Source of the DNA: JAICYJ01 sp963766445
GTDB taxonomy: Bacteria; Actinomycetota; Thermoleophilia; Gaiellales; JAICJC01
Direction: 5' to 3'
Assembly: GCA_963766445.1 (NCBI GenBank)
Contig: CAVXZW010000027.1
Coordinates: 176,655-240,654, forward strand
DNA: 64,000 bases
This document shows positions 1-8,499 of this stretch, one piece after another. The translations under genes were made by a program, and so were the position numbers. Numbering within the stretch: position 1 is the first letter of the stretch; each line of letters starts with the position of its first letter. The notes beneath the pieces are model-generated. The model ran no database searches, had not been told where the DNA came from, and saw only the letters and a list, made by a program, of their open reading frames with translations.

Positions 1-134
1 GAAGCATTGGTTCCGGGACCCGCAACGCAGCGGGCATCTTACGGGCTGCCAGCCAGGAAGCGCAGGATAGCCACCGGCCCGGCCGCATTCTCGCGCGTGA
101 GGCGACAGCTTTCCCCTCCGAGCCCATCGCCGTT

Positions 135-650
135 CTACTGGGCGCGCCTGTCGGTGCGACTAAACGACCGCCCGACGGCCAGCGCCTGACCGACTAGATC
201 CTTTGAGGCGTGATCACCGACCAAGACATTCACCTGATAAGGCCTCTTGCCGAGCACGATGTACGCCGAAGCGCCGCGACCGGTGAAGCAGTCGAAGCTC
301 GGCCTCTTCACCGCTATGAGTCCCTTGAGCGGTGCGCGCCCCGGTTGGGCGGCTGCGCCCCCGGCCGTGCCGATGGAGCGCCAGCCCACTACCACCACAA
401 CAGCACCATCAGCCGGGATCCGGTATGCCGCGATCGGGCAGCGGGATGGTTTCGCGTGAACGCCGGCCGTACCGACGACAAGTAGCGTCGCCGGATCGGT
501 CACCGACCCGCCGGCAGGGCGAACCCGCGACCAACCAGCGGGCACGGCCACCCGGGCACCATGGGAAGAGAGGCCGTGCGTACCTTCGCCGCCGCAGGCG
601 GAGATCAGTAGCAGCATCAGTCCGATAACAGCGATCAGGGCACGACGCAT
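135..650 (-). CDS. predicted secreted lipoprotein, function unknown
   Basis: About 171 residues. The N terminus has a basic MRR, a hydrophobic core and a lipobox ISAC with the lipidated cysteine at residue 19, so the mature protein should be tethered to the outer face of the membrane. I chose the ATG at 650 because the longer frame from 716 would put 22 residues in front of the signal peptide. An AT-rich TTTAGT (657-662, reverse strand) lies 6 nt upstream, so the transcript may be leaderless. The rest contains several hydrophobic strands and two cysteines, but no domain I recognise. Confidence 0.6.
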   Translation of the reverse strand: MRRALIAVIGLMLLLISACGGEGTHGLSSHGARVAVPAGWSRVRPAGGSVTDPATLLVVGTAGVHAKPSRCPIAAYRIPADGAVVVVVGWRSIGTAGGAAAQPGRAPLKGLIAVKRPSFDCFTGRGASAYIVLGKRPYQVNVLVGDHASKDLVGQALAVGRSFSRTDRRAQ

Positions 651-1391
651 CACAGAACTAAATACGACGCTCCCGGCCTTTCCCGTCCTTCCGACGAACG
701 GATCTGGCGCGCCCATTCCTGGATTTTGATAGCAATGGGCCTGGCTGCTAGGTTCTTGGCCATGCCGAGACTTCCATACGCTGCCCGCTTCCTCGGGCCT
801 CGGAACCTAGTTGCGCCGCGCACTCCCATCCAGCGGAAACTGCGCCCATGATCGTGGCTCTGCTTCACCGAATCCGCAAGCGTCTTCAGCAGTTGCTTGC
901 TCGTGCTCGCGGCGACTAGGACGTCTGAGCGGCCTGTAGGGGCACGAGCCAGGTGCCGGGCCGCGGCACGCACGCCGGGAGCTGCGACGACGTCAAGCTC
1001 ATCGAAGCTGAACTCGGCGAAGGTGACCGGTCTTCAAGGGCGTCCGCCGGTTTGCAGCCAACCTCATTCTCGAACTGCTCAAGCGGCGTCTCTGGGCGCG
1101 TGCCTACGGCGGCCAGATCCGCGAACGTCAGGACTGCGTCGTCGGCTCGACGTGCGCCGGAGGTCAAGGTCGGTATCCGGCGCCGTCTCCACCTCGCGGT
1201 GTCATTCTCGCCCGTGGGCACTTCAGCCCACGTTGATCTCAACAACGAGGAACCTTGACCTCGACCACGACGAACCGGTCATTTCTGGAGATGACAACGC
1301 TCTCTTCGGGTCCCGCCAACTCATGTCCAACCGCGACAGCGAACAGATTGCGTGGGTCGTGATCGACACGATCCTGCTCTTCCCAACTCAT
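650..1391 (-). pseudogene. remnant of an unrecognised gene, at least two frame changes
   Basis: Three segments in different minus-strand frames read like parts of one protein. The first begins MSWEEQDRVDHDPRNL at 1391 and runs through ISRNDRFVVVEVKV. A middle one contains LTFADLAAVGTRPETPLEQF (about 1130-1070). A third contains FSFDELDVVAAPGVRAAARH and SKQLLKTLADSVKQSHDHG (about 1010-845). None is long alone. I recognise no family, and the true end is uncertain: the last frame reaches a stop at 650. Genuine decay or sequencing indels are both possible. Everything between 716 and 1614 not in these segments shows nothing I can support. Confidence 0.3.
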
Positions 1392-1613
1392 CAAGATTTC
1401 GCTCACGCATTCCGCCGCGCCACATTAACAGCGTCTCGATCGCAGCTTGGAGTTGTCAGGCATGGAACGAGTGTACGGCCGGGTGGTCGCAATCACAGTC
1501 ACGCCGACCCGATCGGCAGCCGGATGCGAACGTGCCGGCGGCGGGCCGACCGTCCGAGGCTGGCATTCACCCACGCCGCCGTGCTGTTCTTGGCCGAGCG
1601 GACCGCTGCTTGC

Positions 1614-2125
1614 TCAGCAGATCAGGCGGACCTTCTCGAACTCGATCGCGACCTCGCCGTTGGCGTTGATCGTAAAGTGGTGATGCTCCTGCAGCATGAC
1701 GTGGGATCCGTCCGATCCTCGCGCCATGAACTTGTTGATGTCGGTGTCCTTCTCCACGAATAGACTGCCATGCCGTACACTGCGGATGTTCTCGGAGTCG
1801 CTGGAGTAGAAGCGCCCGGTGTAGGAGACGCCGGTGCCGTCCAATGGGACGGCCACCACGTTGCCCCAGGTCACGTCGCGGAGGTGCAGCGGGAACGTGA
1901 TGTGCCCCTGCTCGTCGGTGGCGGCGGTCAGGTGAGTGAGCGTGGGGCCGTGGACGGTGGTCGTGTAGAGCTCCTCCTGGCAGACGGTGGAACCATCAGA
2001 AAAGCTTTCGCTGAATGTCTGATGCTCGGTGAAGGTGATCGGCTTGGCCTTCCGCCGTCGCGCTCATGGCAAGCGCGGCCAAGGCGGTCAAGTCCGACTG
2101 TGAGTAGGACTCTCGCCGTACGCAT
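1614..2125 (-). CDS. secreted protein of unknown function, two +1 frameshifts
   Basis: Start ATG at 2125 with a good ribosome site (GAGGGGGAACC). The reading MRTARVLLTVGL, TALAALAMSATA forms a signal peptide once one extra base near 2089 is skipped. A second extra base near 2060 brings in the mature part, which begins about KPITFTEHQTFSESF and ends EVAIEFEKVRLIC. The mature domain is about 140 residues with many beta strands (for example DSENIRSVRHGSLFVEKDT and LQEHHHFTINANGEV). This resembles small exported beta-sandwich proteins, but I cannot name the family. Both shifts are single inserted bases and the protein is otherwise complete. Confidence 0.5.
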
Positions 2126-2272
2126 GGTTCCCCCTCGCGTCGATTGGAGCTCGATGTAAGTCTCCTGTATGGCCGTTGCCGATGCAATACCGAACGCGGC
2201 GGGTGAGCCGCGAGGGGTGGTGATGTGGGCCGGTGAGGCGACAACGACCGAAGCCCGGGGCGAGCGGTGTGC

Positions 2273-2315
2273 GTGAGGGCGGCAGCCTTCCCCCAGGGTG
2301 GTCTGCCGCCCTCAC
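2273..2315. repeat. perfect 13-bp inverted repeat in a divergent gap
   Basis: GTGAGGGCGGCAG (2273-2285) is perfectly complementary to CTGCCGCCCTCAC (2303-2315), with a 17-nt loop. There is no T run on either side, so it is not an ordinary Rho-independent terminator. It sits in the 357-nt gap (2126-2482) between a minus-strand and a plus-strand gene, in which I see nothing else except weak -10-like sequences near 2438-2452. Confidence 0.7.
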
Positions 2316-2482
2316 CGGACGCGCGCCATCCCCCAAGGCCATCTGGCGGAGCCGAGGCGCGCAGTCCAGGCAGGTGTTCCCGACGCTCGGGGGGCCGTAA
2401 ACATGACCGAAGTTCTCGGCGGATTGCGCCGCGATAGGGCTACCATCAACGGCTGGAACTTCGGCGCGACCAGGGAGGCGAC

Positions 2483-2770
2483 ATGTACGCGCGCGTAGCT
2501 ACATTCCAGAGTGACCCCGGCGACATCGATCAGGCGATCGCGATGGTTCGCGGCGAGGTCGAATCCAACGAGACGCCGCCGGGCCTAGAGGGCGCGAAGA
2601 TGCTGATGCTCGTCGACCGCGCGACCGGCAAGGGAGTCGGCATCACGCTGTTTGACAGTGAGCAGGCCATGCAGCGGGGCGACGCGGCGTTGAACGCCAT
2701 GAGCCCAGGCGCCGGCGAGCGGCGCACCTCGGTCGAGTTCTTCGAGGTGCCGGTTCAGACGGTCAGCTGA
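2483..2770 (+). CDS. small ABM-fold (antibiotic biosynthesis monooxygenase-like) protein
   Basis: 95 residues. The start MYARVATFQSD, the central LMLVDRATGKGVGITLFDSEQAM and the final VEFFEVP give the beta-alpha-beta-beta pattern of a dimeric alpha+beta barrel (ABM superfamily). Such proteins are often heme-degrading or quinol monooxygenases, but many small members have no known substrate. GGGAGG stands 6 nt before the ATG. The protein at 43483-43782 is a paralogue with the same layout. I infer a cytosolic stress or housekeeping role only weakly. Confidence 0.65.
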   Translation: MYARVATFQSDPGDIDQAIAMVRGEVESNETPPGLEGAKMLMLVDRATGKGVGITLFDSEQAMQRGDAALNAMSPGAGERRTSVEFFEVPVQTVS

Positions 2771-2807
2771 TCGGATAGGATGGCCGTCCCAAGACTGGAG
2801 GTAGTCC

Positions 2808-3068
2808 ATGTCCTGGAACCTCAGAGGCAGTTACGGTCGAGACCTGTTCGTGTGAGCTGATGTGCCATTGCGACCTGTCCTTCGACCACGGCGCCACCTA
2901 CGACTTCTGTGGCGTGACGCTCGTCTTCAACATCCGCCAGGGCAGATCGTGGGAACCGACATCGCCGAGCTCAAGGTCGCTGCCATCGCGGACACTCCGA
3001 AGGTCATGACCGAGGGAAACTGGCGGTTCGGCGACCTCCGCGTTCTCTCGGGCAGCCTGAGGGCATGA
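2808..3068 (+). pseudogene. DUF1326 protein, frameshifted and truncated
   Basis: Starts ATG at 2808 behind GGAGGT and a -10-like TAGGAT (2776-2781). With one extra G removed near 2844 it reads MSWNLRGSYVETCSCELMCH, and later FDHGATYDFCGVTLVFNIRQ, characteristic of DUF1326. A single missing base near 2941 restores the frame that continues IVGTDIAELKV and DTPKVMTEGNWRFG. The family is usually about 200 residues. Here the frame ends after about 86, and its TGA overlaps the ATG of the next gene, so the C-terminal half is missing. DUF1326 genes commonly sit beside DUF2182 genes, as here. Confidence 0.7.
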
Positions 3069-3889
3069 TCGCTCCTGCGCCCGACCGCGTGTCCGGCGCG
3101 GGCCTCGGCCCTGCGTTGGCGGCCGCCCGCGCCAGGCTCGGGCTCGTTGCGCTGCTGTTCGTCATCGCGGGCGCTGGCTGGTGGTGGACCGCAGCCCAGA
3201 TGCGCGGAATGGACAACGGGCCATGGACCGGCCTGGGGACGGCGAGCTGGTTCCTCGCGGTGTGGGTGGTCATGATGGCCGCCATGATGTTCCCGTCGGT
3301 CGCCCCGACGGTGGCCCTGTACTCCCGGATGACCGGCCGGCGCTCACTGGTTTCGCCGTTTGCGTTCGCGTCCGGATATCTCGTCACATGGGCCGCCGCC
3401 GGCACGCTCGCGTTCGCCCTCGCGGCAGCCGGTGGTGCGGTCGCCGGTGACGTCCTGTCATGGGACAGGGCCGGCCGGTGGGTGGCGGGGGCGACGCTGA
3501 TCGTCGCAGCGGTGTACGAGTTGACGCCACTCAAGGACGTCTGCCTCGGCAGGTGCCGCAGCCCGCTGGGCTTCTTGCTCGGCTCCTGGCGCGCCGGGCG
3601 GTTGGGCGCATTCCAGATGGGTGCGAAGAACGGTGCCTGGTGCGTCGGTTGTTGCTGGGCGCTGATGGCCGCGCTGTTCGCGCTGGGCGTCATGAGCATC
3701 GTCTGGATGGCGTTTGTCGCCGGGCTGATCGCGATCGAGAAGACCGTTCCGTGGCGCCGCGCCGCGGTCTACGGCACCGCCGCGATCCTGCTCGGGCTCG
3801 GCGTGCTGGTGCTGGTCGCGCCGGATGCGATCCCCGGCCTCACAACGCCGGGGATGAATCCCATGCCTCAGATGGGGATGGGCTCCTAG
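3065..3889 (+). CDS. DUF2182 predicted metal-binding integral membrane protein
   Basis: 274 residues with about seven hydrophobic segments. Diagnostic stretches of DUF2182 (COG5486) are the WVVMMAAMMFPSVAP region near residue 70 and NGAWCVGCCWALM near residue 195, which holds a Cys pair. The methionine-rich end (NPMPQMGMGS) and the Met/Cys-rich membrane segments are consistent with a soft-metal ligand, but no substrate is established. The start overlaps the upstream DUF1326 stop (ATGA), implying translational coupling. The gene converges on the VIT transporter with 6 nt between stops. Confidence 0.85.
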   Translation: MIAPAPDRVSGAGLGPALAAARARLGLVALLFVIAGAGWWWTAAQMRGMDNGPWTGLGTASWFLAVWVVMMAAMMFPSVAPTVALYSRMTGRRSLVSPFAFASGYLVTWAAAGTLAFALAAAGGAVAGDVLSWDRAGRWVAGATLIVAAVYELTPLKDVCLGRCRSPLGFLLGSWRAGRLGAFQMGAKNGAWCVGCCWALMAALFALGVMSIVWMAFVAGLIAIEKTVPWRRAAVYGTAAILLGLGVLVLVAPDAIPGLTTPGMNPMPQMGMGS

Positions 3890-3895
3890 CTGCGC

Positions 3896-4594
3896 TCATA
3901 CGTTCGTCCCGACCAGGCGCCCGACGACCATGGTCAGCGCCATCGCCGCCACACCCCAGACCACCACTCGCAGCGTGCCCCGGCCGGGAGGCGCGCCGCC
4001 CAGCCGTGCACCCATGAAGCCGGTCAGGCCGAGTGCCACCAGCGTCGCGGCCACCGTCAGCTCGATGCGGGTGGCTGCCGGCGACAGGATCACGGCCAGT
4101 AGCGGCAGCGCGGCGCCGACGGTGAACGATGCGGCGGAGGCGCCCGCCGCCTGGAAGGGGCGGGCATGCGACAGCTCGGTCATCCCCAGCTCGTCCCGCG
4201 CGTGCGCCGACAGCACGTCGCCGGCGCTGAGCTCGTCGGCAACCTGGTCGGCGAGTGCGGCCGAGAGCCCGCGGCTGCGGTAGATCGCGGCCAGCTCGTC
4301 GCGCTCGCCCGCCGGATCCTCGGTCAGCTCACGCCGCTCGAGGCTGAGGTCGGCGCGTTCGGCATCGGCCTGCGAGCTGACCGAAACGTACTCCCCTGCC
4401 GCCATCGAGGCCGCCCCTGCCACCAGCCCGGCGATGCCGGCGGTGAGGATGGCGGCGCGGCTCGACCCCGCTGCTGCGACGCCCACGATGATCGCGGCAA
4501 CCGACACGATTCCGTCGTTCGCGCCGAGCACCGCCGCACGCAGCCATCCGGAGCGATGGCTGAGGTGCGCCTCGGGGTGCCTCGCGGTCGTCAC
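3896..4594 (-). CDS. VIT1/CCC1-family iron or manganese transporter
   Basis: 232 residues. The N-terminal WLRAAVLGANDGIVSVAAI and the following AGAASMAAGEYVSV are the classic first transmembrane motifs of the VIT/CCC1 family, which move Fe2+ or Mn2+ across membranes. A charged cytosolic section (ERADLSLERRELTEDPAGER) lies between transmembrane segments 2 and 3. The last two hydrophobic hairpins complete the five-helix fold. GTG start at 4594 with TAGGAT 6 nt upstream and no Shine-Dalgarno sequence, so it is probably leaderless. Which metal is moved cannot be told from sequence. Confidence 0.9.
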   Translation of the reverse strand: MTTARHPEAHLSHRSGWLRAAVLGANDGIVSVAAIIVGVAAAGSSRAAILTAGIAGLVAGAASMAAGEYVSVSSQADAERADLSLERRELTEDPAGERDELAAIYRSRGLSAALADQVADELSAGDVLSAHARDELGMTELSHARPFQAAGASAASFTVGAALPLLAVILSPAATRIELTVAATLVALGLTGFMGARLGGAPPGRGTLRVVVWGVAAMALTMVVGRLVGTNV

Positions 4595-4600
4595 AAGCCG

Positions 4601-4606
4601 ATCCTA
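4601..4606 (-). promoter_or_regulatory. leaderless -10 box of the VIT gene
   Basis: TAGGAT on the minus strand, 6 nt before the GTG at 4594, so transcription should start at or next to the start codon. Confidence 0.5.
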
Positions 4607-4616
4607 GGTGAACGGG

Positions 4617-5507
4617 CTACCCGGAAGCGTCCGCAGCAGCGGTGATCGCGGCCTGAGCGGCCACGTCGAAGCTGGTGAGCGGGAACGGGAGGAGCGTCAA
4701 GAGGCGGGTGTCGTGTGCGACGGTCGGGTTGCGGAGGCCGTCGATCAGCGGACGCGCGACCCCGGCCTGGACCGGCGTGACCAACCGCAGCCAGAGCGAG
4801 GACAGCCTCGGGGTCAGGAAGGGCACCTCGACGATCACCGGATGGCGGTGGCGGAGCCTCGCGATGCGCTCGATCATCTCCCGGTACGTCATCACCTCGG
4901 GACCGCCTGCGTCGAACGTCTGGCCGATGGCGTCGCTGTTCCCGCACACGCCGGCGATGTAGCGCACGACGTCATCGGCGGCGATCGGCTGCGTCGGCGT
5001 CGAAACCCAGCGGGGGCACACCATCGCCGGCAGCCGGTCGACCAGCGCCAGGATCGTGTCGAACGCCGCGCTTCCCGGCCCCACCACCATGCCCGCGCGG
5101 ATGGTCGTCAGCGGCACGCTGCCCTCGGCCAGGCAGCGCTCCGTCTCCCGGCGGCTCTGGAGGTGCTCCGACAGGTCGTCGGACTCGTCGCCCAGTCCGC
5201 CCAGGTAGACGATCTGTGCCAGCCCCTGTGATGCCGCCGCCCGGGCGACGACGGACGCGCCGCGGCGGTCACGGGCGGCGAAGTCGTCGTGACCCAGCGA
5301 ATGGACGAGGTAACACACCACATCCACACCGGCCAGCGCTCGGTGGATGCTGGTCGGGTTCGTGACGTCGCCCACCATCCACGTGACGTTGTCGGCCCCG
5401 CCGGGGTGCGGCCGCCGTGAGACCGCCACCACCTCGTGGTCGCGGGCGAGCACCGGGAGCAGCGCCGATCCGACCGTGCCGGACGCACCGAGTACCGCGA
5501 TCCTCAT
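4617..5507 (-). CDS. NAD(P)-binding NmrA/extended-SDR-like protein
   Basis: 296 residues. The N-terminal MRIAVLGASGTVGSALLPVL carries the GxSGxxG dinucleotide motif of NAD(P)H-binding atypical SDR proteins. Further family signs are VDVVCYLVHSLG, VYLGGLGDE and TIRAGMVVGPGSAAF, plus the late MTYREMIERIARL segment. The usual YxxxK catalytic pair is not evident, as in NmrA-like or YlbE-like proteins, so it may be a reductase with an unusual site or a sensor. Its ATG overlaps the stop of the upstream unknown gene, and both follow the ALDH7 gene in one operon. Confidence 0.8.
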   Translation of the reverse strand: MRIAVLGASGTVGSALLPVLARDHEVVAVSRRPHPGGADNVTWMVGDVTNPTSIHRALAGVDVVCYLVHSLGHDDFAARDRRGASVVARAAASQGLAQIVYLGGLGDESDDLSEHLQSRRETERCLAEGSVPLTTIRAGMVVGPGSAAFDTILALVDRLPAMVCPRWVSTPTQPIAADDVVRYIAGVCGNSDAIGQTFDAGGPEVMTYREMIERIARLRHRHPVIVEVPFLTPRLSSLWLRLVTPVQAGVARPLIDGLRNPTVAHDTRLLTLLPFPLTSFDVAAQAAITAAADASG

Positions 5508-6048
5508 ACCGGCGCTCCGCGGGCCAGGTGCCGGAAGTAGCTGTGGCTGACGCGGGCGTGCAAGCGCGCCTGCACCTGGTTGTAGACCTCGCCTGTCCAG
5601 GCAGGCGCTCCGGGACGAGCCGCCAGCGTGGGGTAGTAGCCGGCGATGGCTGACCGCAGCTCGACCTCACCGTCGCGACGCCTCCATCGAAAGCGTCAGC
5701 GATCCGGACGGGCGGCGGGCCAGCAGGCCGCCGGTGATCGGATATGCCGCGGAGACCCCCGTGGCGGTGACGTCGTACTGCGGTGGTCCGAAGCGGAGCA
5801 GCACCGGTCCCCTGCGGCCGAGGCGCAGCTCGGATCCGGCGTCGCTCTCGCGCCTGCCGACAAGGCCGCCCGTGGTCTGTGCCACGGCTCGCCAGTAGGC
5901 CGCGGCCAGCGCGGCGGCGCCCTCGGCGAGAGCGATCGGCCGGCGGGCCGGTCACGACCGCCCGCTGCGTCGACTCGGTGGCGCCGTCGTCCCTGCGGCG
6001 ATGCGATGTGCTCCAGCCGACCAGGTTCGGCCGGCGGGTGCGGATCAT
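5504..6048 (-). CDS. conserved hypothetical protein, two +1 frameshifts
   Basis: About 180 residues, read from the ATG at 6048, which overlaps the dehydrogenase stop (ATGA). Its TGA overlaps the start of the NAD(P)-binding gene, so the three genes are translationally coupled. Single extra bases near 5940 and 5682 interrupt the frame. The conserved core is PVLLRFGPPQYDVTATGV, then AAYPITGGLLARRPSGSL, then a C terminus with VYNQVQARLHARVSHSYFRH. I have a sense of similar actinobacterial proteins encoded next to NAD(P)-binding proteins, but know no function and name no family. Confidence 0.6.
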
Positions 6049-7562
6049 CCGGCGTCGAAGACGATGCCCTGCGCCAGCGGCAGCTCGGTCGAGTAGTTGA
6101 CCGTGGCCGTCTGCCGGCGCATGTACGCCTTCCAGGCATCGGAGCCCGACTCGCGCCCACCGCCGGTCTCCTTCTCGCCGCCGAAGGCGCCGCCGATCTC
6201 GGCGCCGCTGGGGCCGATGTTGACGTTTGCGATGCCGCAGTCGGATCCGGCCGGCGCCAGGAACCGCTCGCCCTCGCGCAGGTCGCCGGTGAAGATGCAC
6301 GAGGACAGTCCCTGCGGGACGTCGTTGTGCAGATCGAGCGCCTGCTGCATGTCCGAGTACGTGATCGCGTACAGCACCGGCGCGAAGGTCTCCTCGCGCA
6401 CGACGTCGGTCTGTCCGGGCATTCGCACGATCGCCGGCCGCACGTAGTACGCGTCCGGCCAGCGGTCGGCCAGCACCCGCTCGCCGCCGCTCACGGTGCC
6501 GCCGTCGGCACGCGCCCGGTCGAGCGCCTTCTGCATGTCGTGGAAGCCGTCCTGCGAGATCAGCGGGCCGCAGAGCGTGCCCTGCTCGCGCGGGTCGTCC
6601 ACCTGCACGCTCGCGTATGCCCGCTCGAGCCGATCGATCAGGGTGTCCGCCACCGACTCGTGCACGATCAGCCGCCGCAGCGACGTGCAGCGCTGGCCGC
6701 AGGTGCCGACAGCGGCGAACAGGATCGCCCGCACCGCCAGGTCGAGGTCGGCGCTCGGGGTCACGATCATCGCGTTGTTGCCGCCCAGCTCGAGCAGCGA
6801 GCGGCCCAGGCGGGCCGCCACCTTCGGCGCCATCGCGCGGCCCATGGCGGTCGATCCGGTCGCCGAAACCAGCGGCACCCGCGGGTCGTCCACCAGCGCC
6901 CGCCCGGCGCCGCCGACGATCACCTCGACCAGCCCCTCCGGAGCGTCGCCGAATCGCTCCAGCGCCCGCCGGAACAGCGCCTGGCAGGCAAGCGCGGTCA
7001 GAGGCGTGCGCGAGGACGGCTTCCAGATCACCGGATCGCCGCACACGAGCGCCAGCGCGGCGTTCCAGCTCCAGACCGCGACCGGGAAGTTGAACGCGGT
7101 GATGATGCCCACGGGCCCCAGCGGTAGCCAGGTCTCCATCATCCGGTGCCCGGGCCGCTCGGATGCGATCGTGAGGCCGTACAGCTGCCGGGACAGCCCC
7201 ACCGCGAAGTCGCAGATGTCGATCATCTCCTGCACCTCGCCCAGGCCCTCCTGGCCGATCTTGCCGGCCTCGAGGGTGACCAGCGCGCCCAGCGCCTCCT
7301 TCTCCTGGCGCAGCTCGTCGGCCAGCAGACGCACCAGCTCGCCGCGCCGTGGTGCCGGCACGTCGCGCCAGGCCCGGAACGCCTCCACCGACCGCGCGAT
7401 CGCGGCCTCCGCGTCGGCCTCGCTGGTCGAGTGGAGGTTCGCGATCACCTCGCCCGTGATGGGCGTGCGCACCTCGAGGTCGCCGCCGCTGAGGCGCGAC
7501 GAGTCGATGCCGAGGCGGGTGAGCAGTGCGTCGGTGTCCTGTCCGGGGAGGGTGGTGGTCAT
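6045..7562 (-). CDS. ALDH7-type aldehyde dehydrogenase (alpha-aminoadipate semialdehyde-like)
   Basis: 505 residues from the ATG at 7562, which has GGAGAT upstream; the longer frame to 7742 would run across the divergent promoter. It oxidises an aldehyde to an acid with NAD(P)+. Visible are the cofactor region GPVGIITAFNFPVAVWSWN and IWKPSSRTPL, the general base in LLELGGNN, the catalytic cysteine in CGQRCTS and the C-terminal GAFGGEKETGGGRESGS. The GQRCTS and ETGGGRESGSDAWK signatures point to the ALDH7 (antiquitin) subfamily, which acts on alpha-aminoadipate semialdehyde in lysine breakdown or on betaine aldehyde. First gene of a three-gene operon. Confidence 0.9.
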   Translation of the reverse strand: MTTTLPGQDTDALLTRLGIDSSRLSGGDLEVRTPITGEVIANLHSTSEADAEAAIARSVEAFRAWRDVPAPRRGELVRLLADELRQEKEALGALVTLEAGKIGQEGLGEVQEMIDICDFAVGLSRQLYGLTIASERPGHRMMETWLPLGPVGIITAFNFPVAVWSWNAALALVCGDPVIWKPSSRTPLTALACQALFRRALERFGDAPEGLVEVIVGGAGRALVDDPRVPLVSATGSTAMGRAMAPKVAARLGRSLLELGGNNAMIVTPSADLDLAVRAILFAAVGTCGQRCTSLRRLIVHESVADTLIDRLERAYASVQVDDPREQGTLCGPLISQDGFHDMQKALDRARADGGTVSGGERVLADRWPDAYYVRPAIVRMPGQTDVVREETFAPVLYAITYSDMQQALDLHNDVPQGLSSCIFTGDLREGERFLAPAGSDCGIANVNIGPSGAEIGGAFGGEKETGGGRESGSDAWKAYMRRQTATVNYSTELPLAQGIVFDAG

Positions 7563-7602
7563 GACGATCTCCGTGAACGAGTTGCGGGTCGGGGCGGCAT
7601 CG

Positions 7603-7616
7603 AGTGTAGCTACGAT
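7603..7616. promoter_or_regulatory. divergent -10 boxes of aldehyde dehydrogenase and RmlD-like gene
   Basis: TACGAT (7611-7616, plus strand) lies 6 nt before the ATG at 7623, a leaderless arrangement. TACACT (7603-7608, minus strand) drives the dehydrogenase with a leader of about 35-40 nt and a ribosome site. The two boxes are only 2 bp apart. Confidence 0.5.
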
Positions 7617-7622
7617 CGGCGC

Positions 7623-8488
7623 ATGCAGGCGTCTGACACGGGCGCGCAGGCGGGCATCCTGGTGACCGGCGCGAGTGGCTATCTGGGCCGCGAGCTGCTG
7701 GCTCAGGCTCGGGCCGCCGGTCTTGATGCGACCGGCACGCACCTCACGAACCCACCGCCGACGTGTCCCTCGACGTCTGCGACCGTGCCGCCGTCGACGA
7801 CCTGATGGCTCGCGTCAGACCGGGCGCCGTGGTGCACACCGCCTACCTCCAGGGAGGCGACCGGATGCGCCAGGTGAACGTCGACGGCGCCGCACACGTC
7901 GCGGCGGCTGCCGCCCGGCACGGCGCCCGGCTGATTCACCTGTCCACCGACTTCGTGTTCGACGGCGAGCTGGCCCGCCCCTACCGGGAGGACGACCCAC
8001 CCGCACCGGTCAACGACTACGGCGCCTCCAAGCTGGATGGGGAGCGTGCCGTGCTGGAGACACACGGCGACGCACTGGTGGTACGCACCTCACTGATCTA
8101 CGCCGGCCCGGAGCCGGGACCGACCGAGCGGATGGTGCTGGACGCCGTGGCCGGACGCGCGGACGTGGCCTTCTTCGAGGATGAGCTGCGCTCGCCGGTG
8201 GCCCGCGGCGACCTGGCGGCCGCGCTGCTGGAGCTGGCGGGGCTGCCGCAGCGCGGCGTGCTGCACCTGGCCGGCCCCGAACCCGTGTCACGGCTCGAGT
8301 TCGCGCGGCTGATCGCGGTCCGCCACGGCGCCGACCCGACTCGGCTGCGTGCCGGCCGCAGCGCCGGCCAGGCGGTGCGACGGCCGCTCGACTGCGTGCT
8401 CGACTCGTCCCGGGCCTACCGGCTGCTGCGATCGCCGGTGCGGGGGGTACGTGCGGTGCTCACCCCCTTGCACCAAGACGCCCTCTAG
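7623..8488 (+). CDS. RmlD-like sugar-nucleotide reductase / extended SDR, one frameshift
   Basis: About 288 residues. The N terminus MQASDTGAQAGILVTGASGY has the GASGYLG cofactor motif, and a missing base near 7757 joins it to the frame continuing MSLDVCDRAAVDDLMARVRP. Typical RmlD_sub_bind features follow: HLSTDFVFDGELARPYRE, the catalytic YGASKLDGE (YxxxK) and LIYAGP. The family reduces dTDP-4-keto-rhamnose or related sugars, or acts as the regulatory MAT2B-like protein. No other rhamnose genes lie nearby, so the substrate is open. Its own leaderless-type promoter lies just upstream. Confidence 0.75.
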
Positions 8489-8491
8489 ACT
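8486..8491 (+). promoter_or_regulatory. -10 box of heme A synthase gene, overlapping the upstream stop codon
   Basis: TAGACT ends 8 nt before the GTG at 8500. Its TAG is also the stop codon of the RmlD-like gene. No Shine-Dalgarno sequence precedes the GTG. Confidence 0.45.
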
Positions 8492-8499
8492 TTCCAGCC

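Noticed and set aside
897..1763. Plus-strand frame of 288 codons
   Set aside because: Low-complexity Arg/Ser/Pro composition and no ribosome site; the minus strand gives more protein-like segments in the same DNA.
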